A stretch of DNA of 64,000 nt, taken from Chryseobacterium sp. FP211-J200 (GTDB taxonomy: Bacteria > Bacteroidota > Bacteroidia > Flavobacteriales > Weeksellaceae). The DNA is taken from contig NZ_LSHB01000022.1 in assembly GCF_001643375.1 (NCBI RefSeq), positions 1-64,000 of the forward strand. The letters run 5' to 3'. The translations under genes and the position numbers were made by a program. The notes beneath the pieces were generated by a model that searched no databases, had not been told where the DNA came from, and saw only the letters and a list, made by a program, of their open reading frames with translations. Shown in pieces: positions 8,091 through 16,107 of the stretch. Position 1 is the first letter of the stretch. Each line of letters opens with the position of its first letter.

Positions 8091-8381
8091 CTATTTAAGC
8101 GCTTCTGCAGCTGGATCTCCGGACGATTTTCCGGGAATTTTCCGGGAATTTTCGCCGTACTCTTCCGAGCTGATTGCCGTCTGACTTACCGCACCGAGAA
8201 TGGTTCCGCCTAAAAGCAAGTAACCTCCAATGGAAATTACTGCTGCAGGTAAGGCAACCGGCGCCGCCACAAGGGCACCGCCGACAGCCGACAAACTGAG
8301 ACCAACATTCCGCACAATGCGGAACCATTTTGGAGTGGGTGCAGACATTCTGCTTACTAAATTCAGGTTTCTATTTTTCAT
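8091..8381 (-). CDS. Small Ala/Gly-rich membrane protein, holin-like
   Basis: 96 aa. Residues ~24-66 are dominated by Ala, Gly, Val and Leu and predict two closely spaced membrane helices. The N-terminus is basic and the C-terminus short and polar (EEYGENSRKIPGKSSGDPAAEALK). It overlaps the preceding gene on the minus strand by 11 bases, so the two are coupled. Size, topology and position next to an endolysin-like gene suggest a holin or other lysis accessory protein, but there is no family-level match I can name. Confidence 0.55.
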   Translation of the reverse strand: MKNRNLNLVSRMSAPTPKWFRIVRNVGLSLSAVGGALVAAPVALPAAVISIGGYLLLGGTILGAVSQTAISSEEYGENSRKIPGKSSGDPAAEALK

Positions 8382-8634
8382 GATCGTGATTTCTTATTTC
8401 GTTAATTTCTAATTTATTGATCCGTTGTTCCAGGTATTCAACTTTCTTGTTCTGGATATCGTAAGAAGTTTTGAATTCTGTTTTGATGATCAGAGCCATG
8501 GTCTTGACTTCTGACATATCTTTTTCCATACTCTTGAAATCGGTGTGCAGCTGCTTGATGAAATAAGCAACGATACCCAGCAGAACACTGCTGATAAAAC
8601 CGAACATCACACTCAACGTTAATTCACTTCCCAT
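8371..8634 (-). CDS. Small membrane-anchored coiled-coil protein
   Basis: 87 aa with one N-terminal membrane helix (residues ~5-26, LSVMFGFISSVLLGIVAYFI). A long heptad-like helix follows (residues ~30-80) with repeated Leu/Ile/Met positions and alternating charges, ending in Glu/Asn/His-rich residues. This topology is seen in phage haemolysin XhlA-type and holin-accessory proteins. It lies 12 bases after the DUF5675 gene and overlaps the 96-aa gene, so the three form a minus-strand operon. Role inferred from topology and context only. Confidence 0.6.
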   Translation of the reverse strand: MGSELTLSVMFGFISSVLLGIVAYFIKQLHTDFKSMEKDMSEVKTMALIIKTEFKTSYDIQNKKVEYLEQRINKLEINEIRNHDHEK

Positions 8635-8646
8635 GATGATTCTGTT

Positions 8647-9099
8647 TTAAAATTGAAAATTGTTCTTGATCTCAATCTGATTATCCTTGCTTTTGGCTGC
8701 CGCCAAAAGTTTAGGATAAACCAGCCGGTACGCATCGCGGCTCTGCAGGATCTGATAGTCTCCGTCTTTTTTGATGTAACTCAATCCGACGAGTGGACAA
8801 CCTGCCGTATGTTCAATCGTGTTTCCGGTATGGATATACACTAAATCGAAAGTCGGCAGATCATCAATCTCAATCATGCCCTTGTGCATTTCACCGTATT
8901 TTTGGGAATACGTTCTGTTCATTCCACCTGTGGTGTTGACTTTCAGCTGAAATTTTCCCTCCGGAATTGCGGTCTTGCTTTTAATCTTTACCTGACGAAT
9001 ATTATCCTCCAGGAGAAAGCATTGAAATATGCCATCAATATAAAGATGGGAAAGGGTGCTTTCTTTGCCCTGTGCTACTCTTACTATTTTCGTTTTCAT
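8647..9099 (-). CDS. DUF5675 family protein, endolysin-like
   Basis: 150-aa protein of the DUF5675 type. Recognisable features are an N-terminal strand pair (TLSHLYIDGIFQCFLLED), IPEGKFQLK near residue 47, a NRTYSQKYGEMHKGMIEI segment, and the conserved HTGNTIEHTAGCPLVG block near residue 95 with His, Asp/Glu and Cys. The family is phage-associated and related in fold to L,D-transpeptidase or peptidoglycan-cleaving proteins; activity is not proven. I start at the internal MKTKIV (9099) because the 17 residues before it look like noncoding translation and the family starts there. The gene heads an operon with two small membrane proteins, so a lysis function is the simplest reading. Confidence 0.75.
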   Translation of the reverse strand: MKTKIVRVAQGKESTLSHLYIDGIFQCFLLEDNIRQVKIKSKTAIPEGKFQLKVNTTGGMNRTYSQKYGEMHKGMIEIDDLPTFDLVYIHTGNTIEHTAGCPLVGLSYIKKDGDYQILQSRDAYRLVYPKLLAAAKSKDNQIEIKNNFQF

Positions 9100-9133
9100 T
9101 CTGTATTGTATTTTAATTTTACAAATCAGTGAT

Positions 9134-9162
9134 AAAAAAAAGGCTTCCATTTTCTGGAAGCC
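9134..9162 (-). terminator. Terminator of the 267-aa gene
   Basis: GGCTTCCA (9142-9149) pairs perfectly with TGGAAGCC (9155-9162). Read on the minus strand the stem is followed by CTTTTTTTATC. It separates the 267-aa gene from the DUF5675 operon. Confidence 0.75.
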
Positions 9163-9178
9163 CTTTCATGATCACATC

Positions 9179-9982
9179 TTAAAACACTTCCTCAATTTTG
9201 AGACAGTTACCGGTTGCGAATGGATAATAAACCCCATTTACTTCCTGGAAGAACTCAATCCCGATACACTGAAGAACAGAAACGGTATTATCCAGAGTTG
9301 GTAAACCTGGCAAATCTGCCGTAATGGTATCACCGGAATAACTTTCATTAAGCGGGATAAACGGCGATCTGGAAACTACACTCAGCTCATTGTTCACCGC
9401 GTCGTCCGGTTCATAAGTTCCGGTAACCGGGTTATACGAAAAGTCTGCGATAACAGCCAGTGCATGAAGCAAACGAAAATGCGAAGCACCTGCAGGAGCA
9501 GCGATCAGTTCCACCGGCAGAAACTCCTCAACAATCAGATCTGCAGTATTTCTTGCAGGATCGTGATTTACCTGATAAGGAGCATTGAAAACACCGTTGA
9601 TGGACTGGTTCTTATTGAACTCAAACCCGGTGAGATAATTTCTCTGAGTGGAGATTTCTACCTTTCGGTAACCTCTGGCTTCCGTTCCGTCCTCCAGGTT
9701 GATTTTCTTCATGATCGAAGTTAATCTGCCTGTCACCTGGGTATCGGTAAATTTCCCCATCAGCTGGGAAAGAGCGGTTCGCACCGCCTTTCCGGCGATG
9801 GCGCAGCCACCGAACTCGTTCATGTTTTCGCGCGTACGCTCAAACTCCGGAGCTGTTTTTACCTGTTCTGCGGTAGGTCCGCCTACCATGCCGGCAAAAA
9901 ATCCTTTTTGCCCTTTGATTTTGAAATGTCTCACGTCGCCGATAGTTCCGACGTACTTCATGAGACCTTTTTGTCTTGCCAT
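9179..9982 (-). CDS. Unknown 267-aa protein of the phage-like cassette
   Basis: Starts MARQKGLMKYVGTIGDVRHF; I prefer this Met (9982) to the ORF start 13 codons upstream because the upstream residues look untranslated. No signal peptide, membrane helix or enzyme motif. The basic N-terminus with the pattern 'G-x-IGDVxxFK.KGxxGFFA', followed by 'FERTRENMNEFGGCAIAGKAVRTAL' (residues ~44-68 in part), resembles Bacteroidota proteins annotated only as hypothetical, with a Thr/Arg-rich 'RENMxEFG' signature. The second half is beta-rich with many Pro and Asp. It has its own terminator, so it is probably monocistronic, and is divergent from the thermonuclease gene with a ~110-base shared upstream region. 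Possibly structural; function unknown. Confidence 0.65.
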   Translation of the reverse strand: MARQKGLMKYVGTIGDVRHFKIKGQKGFFAGMVGGPTAEQVKTAPEFERTRENMNEFGGCAIAGKAVRTALSQLMGKFTDTQVTGRLTSIMKKINLEDGTEARGYRKVEISTQRNYLTGFEFNKNQSINGVFNAPYQVNHDPARNTADLIVEEFLPVELIAAPAGASHFRLLHALAVIADFSYNPVTGTYEPDDAVNNELSVVSRSPFIPLNESYSGDTITADLPGLPTLDNTVSVLQCIGIEFFQEVNGVYYPFATGNCLKIEEVF

Positions 9983-10090
9983 AATATTAAATTTTGCAAT
10001 TGATAATTTGAAGAAAAACACTGTTGTCTAGACACTTATAAATTTCTTGAATTATCTTTACAAATACAATAGTCAAAATACTGTAAATCA

Positions 10091-10648
10091 ATGCATTACA
10101 ACGAAATTACCCCCGAGAACACTCAGTCGGACGTCAGCAAAACTGTAAATTCGTCTACAAAGTATTTCCTGATTCCGGAGATTATTACCGAAACCTATTG
10201 GATCGTTGAAAGGGTTCTGGATGGCGACACATTAATCGTGAGAGAAGAATTCGGTCAGGTAAGCAAGGAAATCCGACTTTACGGCCTCGATGCACCGGAA
10301 GTCCACATGAGCCGCAAAATGCGCGAGGATGAAGCGAAAAGCCACTTGCCTGCAGCTTTCTTACAAGAACTCGGACTGCAGAGTTTAGATTACGTGTTCC
10401 AAATGTGTCCACCTGGAACACGCATCACACTCCTCATCGAAAAGAAAAACGAACTCGACTTCTGGCTGCGGCAGTTGGCTTATGTCATTCTGCCTTCAGG
10501 GGAATGCCTGAATGAGCTTTTAATAACAAATGGCTGGGCAAAAGCCAGCCATTCTTATTATTGTTCCATGCTTAGTGAATATCAACAGTTAAATTTTGAA
10601 GCAAAGCAGCAACACCGCGGAAACTACCTGTCAGTCGATGTTCTCTGA
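10091..10648 (+). CDS. Thermonuclease (SNase) family nuclease
   Basis: 185-aa protein with a staphylococcal-nuclease fold. VLDGDT (residues ~43-48), IRLYGLDAPE (~63-72) and FWLRQLAYVILPSG (~118-131) supply the expected Asp, Arg, Asp, Glu and second Arg of the active site, and LNELLITNGWA is the family's helix. No signal peptide is visible, so it probably acts in the cytoplasm. The first ~35 residues are a family-foreign extension rich in Thr and Ser. It is divergent from the 267-aa gene and closes the accessory cassette. It could degrade host or invading nucleic acids; the family assignment is firm, the biological role is not. Confidence 0.88.
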   Translation: MHYNEITPENTQSDVSKTVNSSTKYFLIPEIITETYWIVERVLDGDTLIVREEFGQVSKEIRLYGLDAPEVHMSRKMREDEAKSHLPAAFLQELGLQSLDYVFQMCPPGTRITLLIEKKNELDFWLRQLAYVILPSGECLNELLITNGWAKASHSYYCSMLSEYQQLNFEAKQQHRGNYLSVDVL

Positions 10649-10745
10649 TTTGTTGTACTTATGTTGTACCAAAGGAGGTGAAAAAGTAAGAAAGTACCCT
10701 GTTAAAAGGACTTTGCAAACGGACTTGTATTAATATCTGTTATCC

Positions 10746-11213
10746 CTAGTCATTCCAACCGTAGGATTTCCATTCTTTTTCTTCATCATAATATTTTTCT
10801 GTTACTAAAAAACCTCTATTATATTGAACAATAAAGTCAGTGCCTCTTAATGTGTAGTATTCGATTCCAAAATTTTTAATTGGACTGGAGTTGATTGTCA
10901 TCTTTTTTTCTCGAATTTTCTCAATTATTTGATTAGCTCTGAATCTTTGAATTTTATCAACAGTGAAAGTTGACACTATTTGTGATATTAAGAAAATCGG
11001 AAGTAAACAAAGTATTAAAGTTGACTGTTGCTTACGTACATTCTTCTTGTATTTTAAAATATTAAAAATGAAAATGGGTAATGATACTATTAAAATAATA
11101 CCGAAAGGAATCAGTAAGAAAAACATTTGAACTACAACAGCATAGCTTATAAATGGGGTCATAATTCCCAAAATCATAATCAACCAGATAAAATGCTTCA
11201 GCTTAATTGTCAT
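10746..11213 (-). CDS. Small integral membrane protein, unknown
   Basis: 155 aa. Three hydrophobic helices are visible: residues ~6-24, ~28-52 and ~63-82. A ~70-residue soluble domain with many Lys and Tyr follows, ending in EEKEWKSYGWND. I recognise no family. It is AT-rich, like the chromosome and unlike the preceding island, and converges with the thermonuclease gene. It stands alone, followed upstream by an AT-rich 435-base gap. Confidence 0.55.
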   Translation of the reverse strand: MTIKLKHFIWLIMILGIMTPFISYAVVVQMFFLLIPFGIILIVSLPIFIFNILKYKKNVRKQQSTLILCLLPIFLISQIVSTFTVDKIQRFRANQIIEKIREKKMTINSSPIKNFGIEYYTLRGTDFIVQYNRGFLVTEKYYDEEKEWKSYGWND

Positions 11214-11458
11214 TCGTAGATTTTTGTTTAAAACATTCCGATAATCAAATATCCAAATTAAATTTCGATTCTACTAATCTTAAATTGTATAAATTTTTGA
11301 TCAAATATTGATAAGTGATATTGGTAATTTGTTCTGTAATTAAGGTAAGTAGTTTGTTATTATTAGAACATAATTTTGTTGTAATCATATTTACTGAGAT
11401 CAATGATAATATTTTAAAAGAATTGCTCTCTTCAAAGAAATCAAAAAGAAGAAGTGTT

Positions 11459-11474
11459 TCAAACATTTGTTTGA
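11459..11474. promoter_or_regulatory. TetR-type palindromic operator, site 1
   Basis: TCAAACA-TT-TGTTTGA is a perfect palindrome with seven-base arms. The 18-mer TCAAACATTTGTTTGATA recurs exactly at 19706-19723 in front of the second efflux operon. The surrounding gap (11214-11648) is AT-rich and otherwise holds only doubtful minus-strand reading frames. Confidence 0.55.
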
Positions 11475-11602
11475 TAACAATATGTTAAATATTCATTAAA
11501 ATTATTTTTTAACTTATTGGATATCAGTAATAATAGTTTTTCTTGATTATATTTGATAGATTTTATTATTGAATACATAAGGTGTATTTTATTTTTAATC
11601 AA

Positions 11603-11623
11603 TAAATTTGAACGTTTGTTTGA
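11603..11623 (+). promoter_or_regulatory. -7 box and diverged operator of the RND operon
   Basis: TAAATTTG (11603-11610) fits the Bacteroidota -7 consensus TAnnTTTG. It overlaps TTGAACGTTTGTTTGA (11608-11623), which keeps the TGTTTGA half-site of site 1 and differs at three positions in the other half. No good -33 box is seen. Repression of the pump operon by the protein that binds site 1 is inferred. Confidence 0.4.
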
Positions 11624-11648
11624 AAACACATCTAAAAAATTAGTATTT

Positions 11649-12797
11649 ATGAGGAATATCGCGCTTAGCTTTTTTGTTGTTTTAGGTCTTTTGACATCAT
11701 GTTCCAAGTCAGAGAACAAAGACGAGAAAAAAGAATTACCGCCTCAACCATATCAATATATCGTTGCAAAAAGTGGTCCCGCTGAAAATTTGACACAATA
11801 TCCTGCCAGACTGGAAGGTATAGAAAATGTAGAGATCCGTCCGAAAATAGACGGTTTCGTGGAGAAGATCTATATCGATGAAGGCAGCCAGGTCAGCAAA
11901 GGACAATTACTTTTTCTTATCAGAAATCCTCAGTACGAACAATCTGTTTTAGCAGCGCAAGCGACCATGAACAGCGCAAGAGCAGCAGTTGCTACTGCTC
12001 AAATGCAAGTGACAAAGACCAAACCTTTGGTTGATAAGAAGATCATCTCTGCCTACGAATTGCAGTCAGCAGAATTGGCACTCAAATCTGCGAAAGCATC
12101 TTTAGCAGAAACTCAGGCTCAATTGACAAATGCTCAGGTCAATGCGGGTTATACAAAACTTTACAGTCCAGTGAGTGGCGTTGTGGGAACCTTGCCTTAC
12201 AAAGCAGGAAGTTATATCAGCACAGCTACGACGCAACCTTTGACCACGGTTTCCAATGTTTCAAAAATATTCGCTTATTTTTCAATCAATGAAAAACAAC
12301 AGTTGGACTTCTTCAAACACGCAACTGGTGCAACCATCAATGAGAAGCTTAAAAATTCTCCTTTGGTAGAATTGATTTTGTCAGACGGAAGCAAGTACGA
12401 CGAAAAAGGTAAAATAGAATCCATCAGCGGATTGGTCGATCCAAATACAGGTTCGTTCTCAATGAGAGCAACGTTCCCAAATCCAAAGGGTTTGATAAGA
12501 AGTGGTTACAGCGCAACCGTTCAGTTGCCAAATAATATGGAGAATGTGTTCATTGTTCCTCAATCTGCGACTTATGAACTTCAAGGTAAGATCATGGTTT
12601 ATCTGATCGGTGCGGACAACAAGGTGAAATCTACCGAGGTCAAAGTTGAAGACCTGCCAGATGGATTGACTTACGCAGTGACTTCCGGATTAAAACAAGG
12701 TGATAAGATCGTTGTAGAAGGAATTGGTCTTCTGAAAGACGAAACTGTGGTTGTCCCGAAAGAAACGACGCTTCAAAACGTGATCGCTAGAAAATAG
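11649..12797 (+). CDS. RND efflux periplasmic adaptor (membrane fusion) lipoprotein
   Basis: 382-aa adaptor of the AcrA/MexA type that links an inner-membrane RND pump to an outer-membrane channel. The start at 11649 gives a proper lipoprotein signal peptide (MRNIALSFFVVLGLLTSC, lipobox LTSC). The lipoyl/barrel-sandwich half is visible as EIRPKIDGFVEKIYIDEGSQVSKGQLL, followed by a coiled-coil hairpin rich in Ala/Gln (residues ~95-165), the second lipoyl half (LYSPVSGVVG) and the beta-barrel domain. First gene of a three-gene operon with the RND transporter and an outer-membrane factor. Substrate cannot be read from the sequence; antibiotics, dyes and bile-like compounds are typical of the family. 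Confidence 0.93.
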   Translation: MRNIALSFFVVLGLLTSCSKSENKDEKKELPPQPYQYIVAKSGPAENLTQYPARLEGIENVEIRPKIDGFVEKIYIDEGSQVSKGQLLFLIRNPQYEQSVLAAQATMNSARAAVATAQMQVTKTKPLVDKKIISAYELQSAELALKSAKASLAETQAQLTNAQVNAGYTKLYSPVSGVVGTLPYKAGSYISTATTQPLTTVSNVSKIFAYFSINEKQQLDFFKHATGATINEKLKNSPLVELILSDGSKYDEKGKIESISGLVDPNTGSFSMRATFPNPKGLIRSGYSATVQLPNNMENVFIVPQSATYELQGKIMVYLIGADNKVKSTEVKVEDLPDGLTYAVTSGLKQGDKIVVEGIGLLKDETVVVPKETTLQNVIARK

Positions 12798-12895
12798 TCT
12801 TTCAAATATTTCATCATTGTCAAAAGTGAGAATTTGAAAGCTTTCAATTTTGGAAGTCTTTTATCTTTCCTCTTTTTTCTTTTAGTCTAAAAAAT

Positions 12896-15800
12896 ATGTT
12901 TAAAAAATTTATAGAACGCCCGGTATTATCCACCGTAATTTCCATTATCATCGTAATTCTCGGTGTTTTGGGGATTGTAACCTTGCCGGTTTCCCAATAT
13001 CCGGATATTGCGCCGCCAACAGTGGTTGTGAATACAAGTTACCAAGGTGCAAATGCCGACGTTATTCTCAAAAGTGTGATCGTTCCTTTGGAGGAGCAGA
13101 TCAATGGTGTAGAAGGGATGACCTATATGACCTCTTCTGCGACCAATGATGGTTCTGGTTCGGTAACGGTTTATTTCAAGCAAGGCGTGGATCCTGATAT
13201 TGCAGCAGTAAACGTTCAAAACAGGGTTTCCAGAGCCAACTCACTTTTACCTAGAGAGGTGACACAAGCCGGGGTTACCGTTTTGAAGAGGCAAAGTTCC
13301 AACGTATTGATCTTCTCGCTTTACAGTGAGAATCCTGCGTATGATATGACCTTCCTTCAAAATTATACCAATATCAACATTGTTCCGCAGATCAAAAGGG
13401 TAACAGGTGTTGGTGATGTGACGGTTTTCGGTTCCAAGGATTATTCGATAAGAATTTGGTTGGATCCAAACAAAATGGCCGCTTACGGACTTGTGCCTTC
13501 GGATATCAGTACGCTTTTGGCTGAGCAGAATATCGAAGCCGCGCCAGGAAGTTTGGGTGATGAAAGTGACCAGAGTTTCCGATACACTTTGAAGTATAAA
13601 GGTAGATTGACAGAGATTCCGGAATTTGATAATATCATCATCAAAGCAACTGAGAATGGGCAAACTTTAAGGCTGAAAGATGTCGCAAGAGTAGAACTTG
13701 GTGCTCAGGATTATACAGGAAGCAGTTTCACAGATGGTAATCCATCTATTGGTATGGCGGTAGCACAAACAGCCGGTTCCAACGCACAGGATGTAATTAA
13801 TCAATCGGTCGCGGTTCTTGATAAAGCCCAGGAATCTTTTCCTAAAGGTGTGAAGTATGTGGCTCTTGTGAACGCGAATGACTTTTTGGATGCTTCTATT
13901 GAGAAAGTGATCCATACATTGTTTGAGGCGTTTATCCTTGTATTTATTGTTGTCTTCCTGTTCCTACAAGATTGGCGTTCCACGATGATCCCGGCAATTT
14001 CGGTTCCGGTTGCGATTGTGGGAACGTTTTTCTTTCTAAGTATCTTCGGATTTACCATCAATCTATTAACGCTTTTCGCCTTGATTTTGGCGGTAGGTAT
14101 CGTGGTCGATGATGCGATTGTGGTCGTAGAAGCTGTTCACAGCAAACTGGAACAGGGTGAGAAATCACCGCTTCGTGCTTCCGTGAATGCGATGGACGAG
14201 ATCAGTGGTGCGATCATCAGTATTACTTTGGTAATGGCTGCGGTTTTCATCCCTGTGAGTTTTATCTCCGGTTCAGCAGGGGTTTTCTACAAACAGTTTG
14301 GATTGACCTTAGCGATTTCTATTATATTATCAGCCGTAAACGCATTGACATTGAGTCCAGCTTTATGTGCGATTTTCCTTAAGCCACATTCTCACGAAGA
14401 GAAGAAAAAGAATTTCCTGGAAAGATTTTTCACCAATTTCAACATCATTTTTGATGCGATGGTAAAACGTTATACGCGAGGGATTTTATTTTTATTAAAG
14501 AAAAAATGGATGGCCTTTGCGGGATTGGCAGTTTTTGCTGGGATCTTTGTTTGGCTAATGAACACGACACCAAAATCATTCGTTCCAAGTGAGGATATGG
14601 GTGGTGTCTTTATGGATATTTCGCTTCCAATCGGTTCCAATGAGAATCGTACGAAGGAAGTCATGCAGAAGGTAGAAAATATCGTTAAAAAGCAACCAGA
14701 AGTTCTTCATATCTTCAAAGTTTCTGGCCGAGGAATGATCAGTGGAAGTGGCTCCAATAACGGTATGCTCATCGTAAAAATGAAAGACTGGAAAGACAGA
14801 ACCGATAAAGGAACCGATCTTCAATCTTTTGTTGCGAGGATGTACAAAGAAACTGCCGGGATCAAGGATGCTAAAATGACCTTCTTCGGAAGACCTACAT
14901 TGCAAGGTTTCGGTAATGCTGCCGGTTTCGAAATGCAGATCCAGGATCAAAAAGGTGGAAGCATTGCTGACCTGACGAAAGTGACCAATGATTTCATTGA
15001 TAAGATGAATCAACAGCCAGATATTCAGAAAACGTTTACATCGTTTAACCCGAATTATCCGCAATATATGATCGATATTGATATTGCTGCTACCAAAGCT
15101 GCAGGACTTTCTATCAATGATATCTTGACGACAATGCAAGGTTATTATGGTGGAGTCTATGCATCCAATGTCAATCTCTTCGGAAAACAGTACCGTGTAA
15201 TTTATCAGGCGCCTTTTGAAGATAGAGAAAACCTGGAAAGTTTCAGTATGATCCAGGTTCGTAATTCTAATGGCGAAATGGCACCGCTAAGCAGATTCAT
15301 CACAGCAAGAAAAGTTTACGGTCCACAGGCTATTGGTCGTTTCAACTTGTTTACTGCGATCTCTCTGAACGGTACACCAAATCCTGGTTTCTCTTCCGGA
15401 GACGCGATCAACACTGTAGAAAGAGTAGCGAAAGAAACTTTACCTCAAGGTTACGGCTACGAATTTTCTGGGTTGACGAGAGAGGAAGTTACCGCAGGAG
15501 GACAAACTGTTTACATCTTCATCTTATGTTGTGTATTTGTTTATTTCCTTTTGGCAGCGCAATATGAAAGTTATATTTTACCATTTGCTGTAATGTTGTC
15601 ATTGCCGGTCGGTTTGGCTGGAGTAATGATGTTCAGCAGCTGGATTGGAGGTTCCAACAATATTTACACGCAGATCTCACTCATTATGTTGATTGGACTT
15701 TTGGCCAAGAATGCGATTTTGATTGTAGAATTTGCCCTCGATGCTAGAAGAAAAGGTTACACTATTGCCCATGCAGCCATCAGTGGCGCGAAACAAAGAC

Positions 15801-16042
15801 TTCGTCCGATTTTGATGACCTCATTCGCGTTCATTTTCGGTTTGATTCCGTTAGCGATTTCAACCGGCGCTGGAGCTGTAGGTAATCAATCCATTGGAAT
15901 TGGAGCGATTGGAGGAATGTTGTTCGGAACGGTCTTCGGTGTATTCTTTATCCCGATTTTGTTCGCGGTATTTATGTATCTGCAGGAAAAAGTGAGTGGC
16001 AAAAAAGACGTTGAAAAATACGAAGGCGAACTAAGCGAATAA
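12896..16042 (+). CDS. RND family multidrug efflux transporter (AcrB/MexB-like)
   Basis: 1048-aa inner-membrane proton/drug antiporter of the HAE1 family, close to the usual length. Twelve membrane helices are arranged as one N-terminal helix, a large periplasmic loop, helices 2-6, and the same pattern repeated. The proton-relay residues are present: paired Asp405-Asp406 in GIVVDDAIVVVEAV and Lys938 in LLAKNAILIVEFA. It lies between the adaptor gene (99 bases upstream) and the outer-membrane factor (66 bases downstream), so the operon encodes a complete tripartite pump. No truncation or frameshift. Confidence 0.96.
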   Translation: MFKKFIERPVLSTVISIIIVILGVLGIVTLPVSQYPDIAPPTVVVNTSYQGANADVILKSVIVPLEEQINGVEGMTYMTSSATNDGSGSVTVYFKQGVDPDIAAVNVQNRVSRANSLLPREVTQAGVTVLKRQSSNVLIFSLYSENPAYDMTFLQNYTNINIVPQIKRVTGVGDVTVFGSKDYSIRIWLDPNKMAAYGLVPSDISTLLAEQNIEAAPGSLGDESDQSFRYTLKYKGRLTEIPEFDNIIIKATENGQTLRLKDVARVELGAQDYTGSSFTDGNPSIGMAVAQTAGSNAQDVINQSVAVLDKAQESFPKGVKYVALVNANDFLDASIEKVIHTLFEAFILVFIVVFLFLQDWRSTMIPAISVPVAIVGTFFFLSIFGFTINLLTLFALILAVGIVVDDAIVVVEAVHSKLEQGEKSPLRASVNAMDEISGAIISITLVMAAVFIPVSFISGSAGVFYKQFGLTLAISIILSAVNALTLSPALCAIFLKPHSHEEKKKNFLERFFTNFNIIFDAMVKRYTRGILFLLKKKWMAFAGLAVFAGIFVWLMNTTPKSFVPSEDMGGVFMDISLPIGSNENRTKEVMQKVENIVKKQPEVLHIFKVSGRGMISGSGSNNGMLIVKMKDWKDRTDKGTDLQSFVARMYKETAGIKDAKMTFFGRPTLQGFGNAAGFEMQIQDQKGGSIADLTKVTNDFIDKMNQQPDIQKTFTSFNPNYPQYMIDIDIAATKAAGLSINDILTTMQGYYGGVYASNVNLFGKQYRVIYQAPFEDRENLESFSMIQVRNSNGEMAPLSRFITARKVYGPQAIGRFNLFTAISLNGTPNPGFSSGDAINTVERVAKETLPQGYGYEFSGLTREEVTAGGQTVYIFILCCVFVYFLLAAQYESYILPFAVMLSLPVGLAGVMMFSSWIGGSNNIYTQISLIMLIGLLAKNAILIVEFALDARRKGYTIAHAAISGAKQRLRPILMTSFAFIFGLIPLAISTGAGAVGNQSIGIGAIGGMLFGTVFGVFFIPILFAVFMYLQEKVSGKKDVEKYEGELSE

Positions 16043-16107
16043 CCAAAAGTTGAGAAAAATGAAACGCAAAGCGTTCCATATGACCTCTTAAAAATTAAAT
16101 CTAACAG

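Noticed and set aside
7209-10680. Inverted TTTCACCTCC / GGAGGTGAAA as ends of a mobile element
   Set aside because: Only ten bases, no duplication of flanking sequence, and a similar TTCACCTCC also occurs at 5727; probably chance.
11245-11719. Two minus-strand frames (73 and 86 aa) upstream of the RND operon as a decayed TetR gene
   Set aside because: Sequences are Asn/Leu/Ile-rich products of AT-rich DNA, show no helix-turn-helix and overlap the operator and adaptor start.
13667-14061. Minus-strand frames inside the RND transporter gene
   Set aside because: Shadow frames of a well-conserved transporter gene with no independent start signals.
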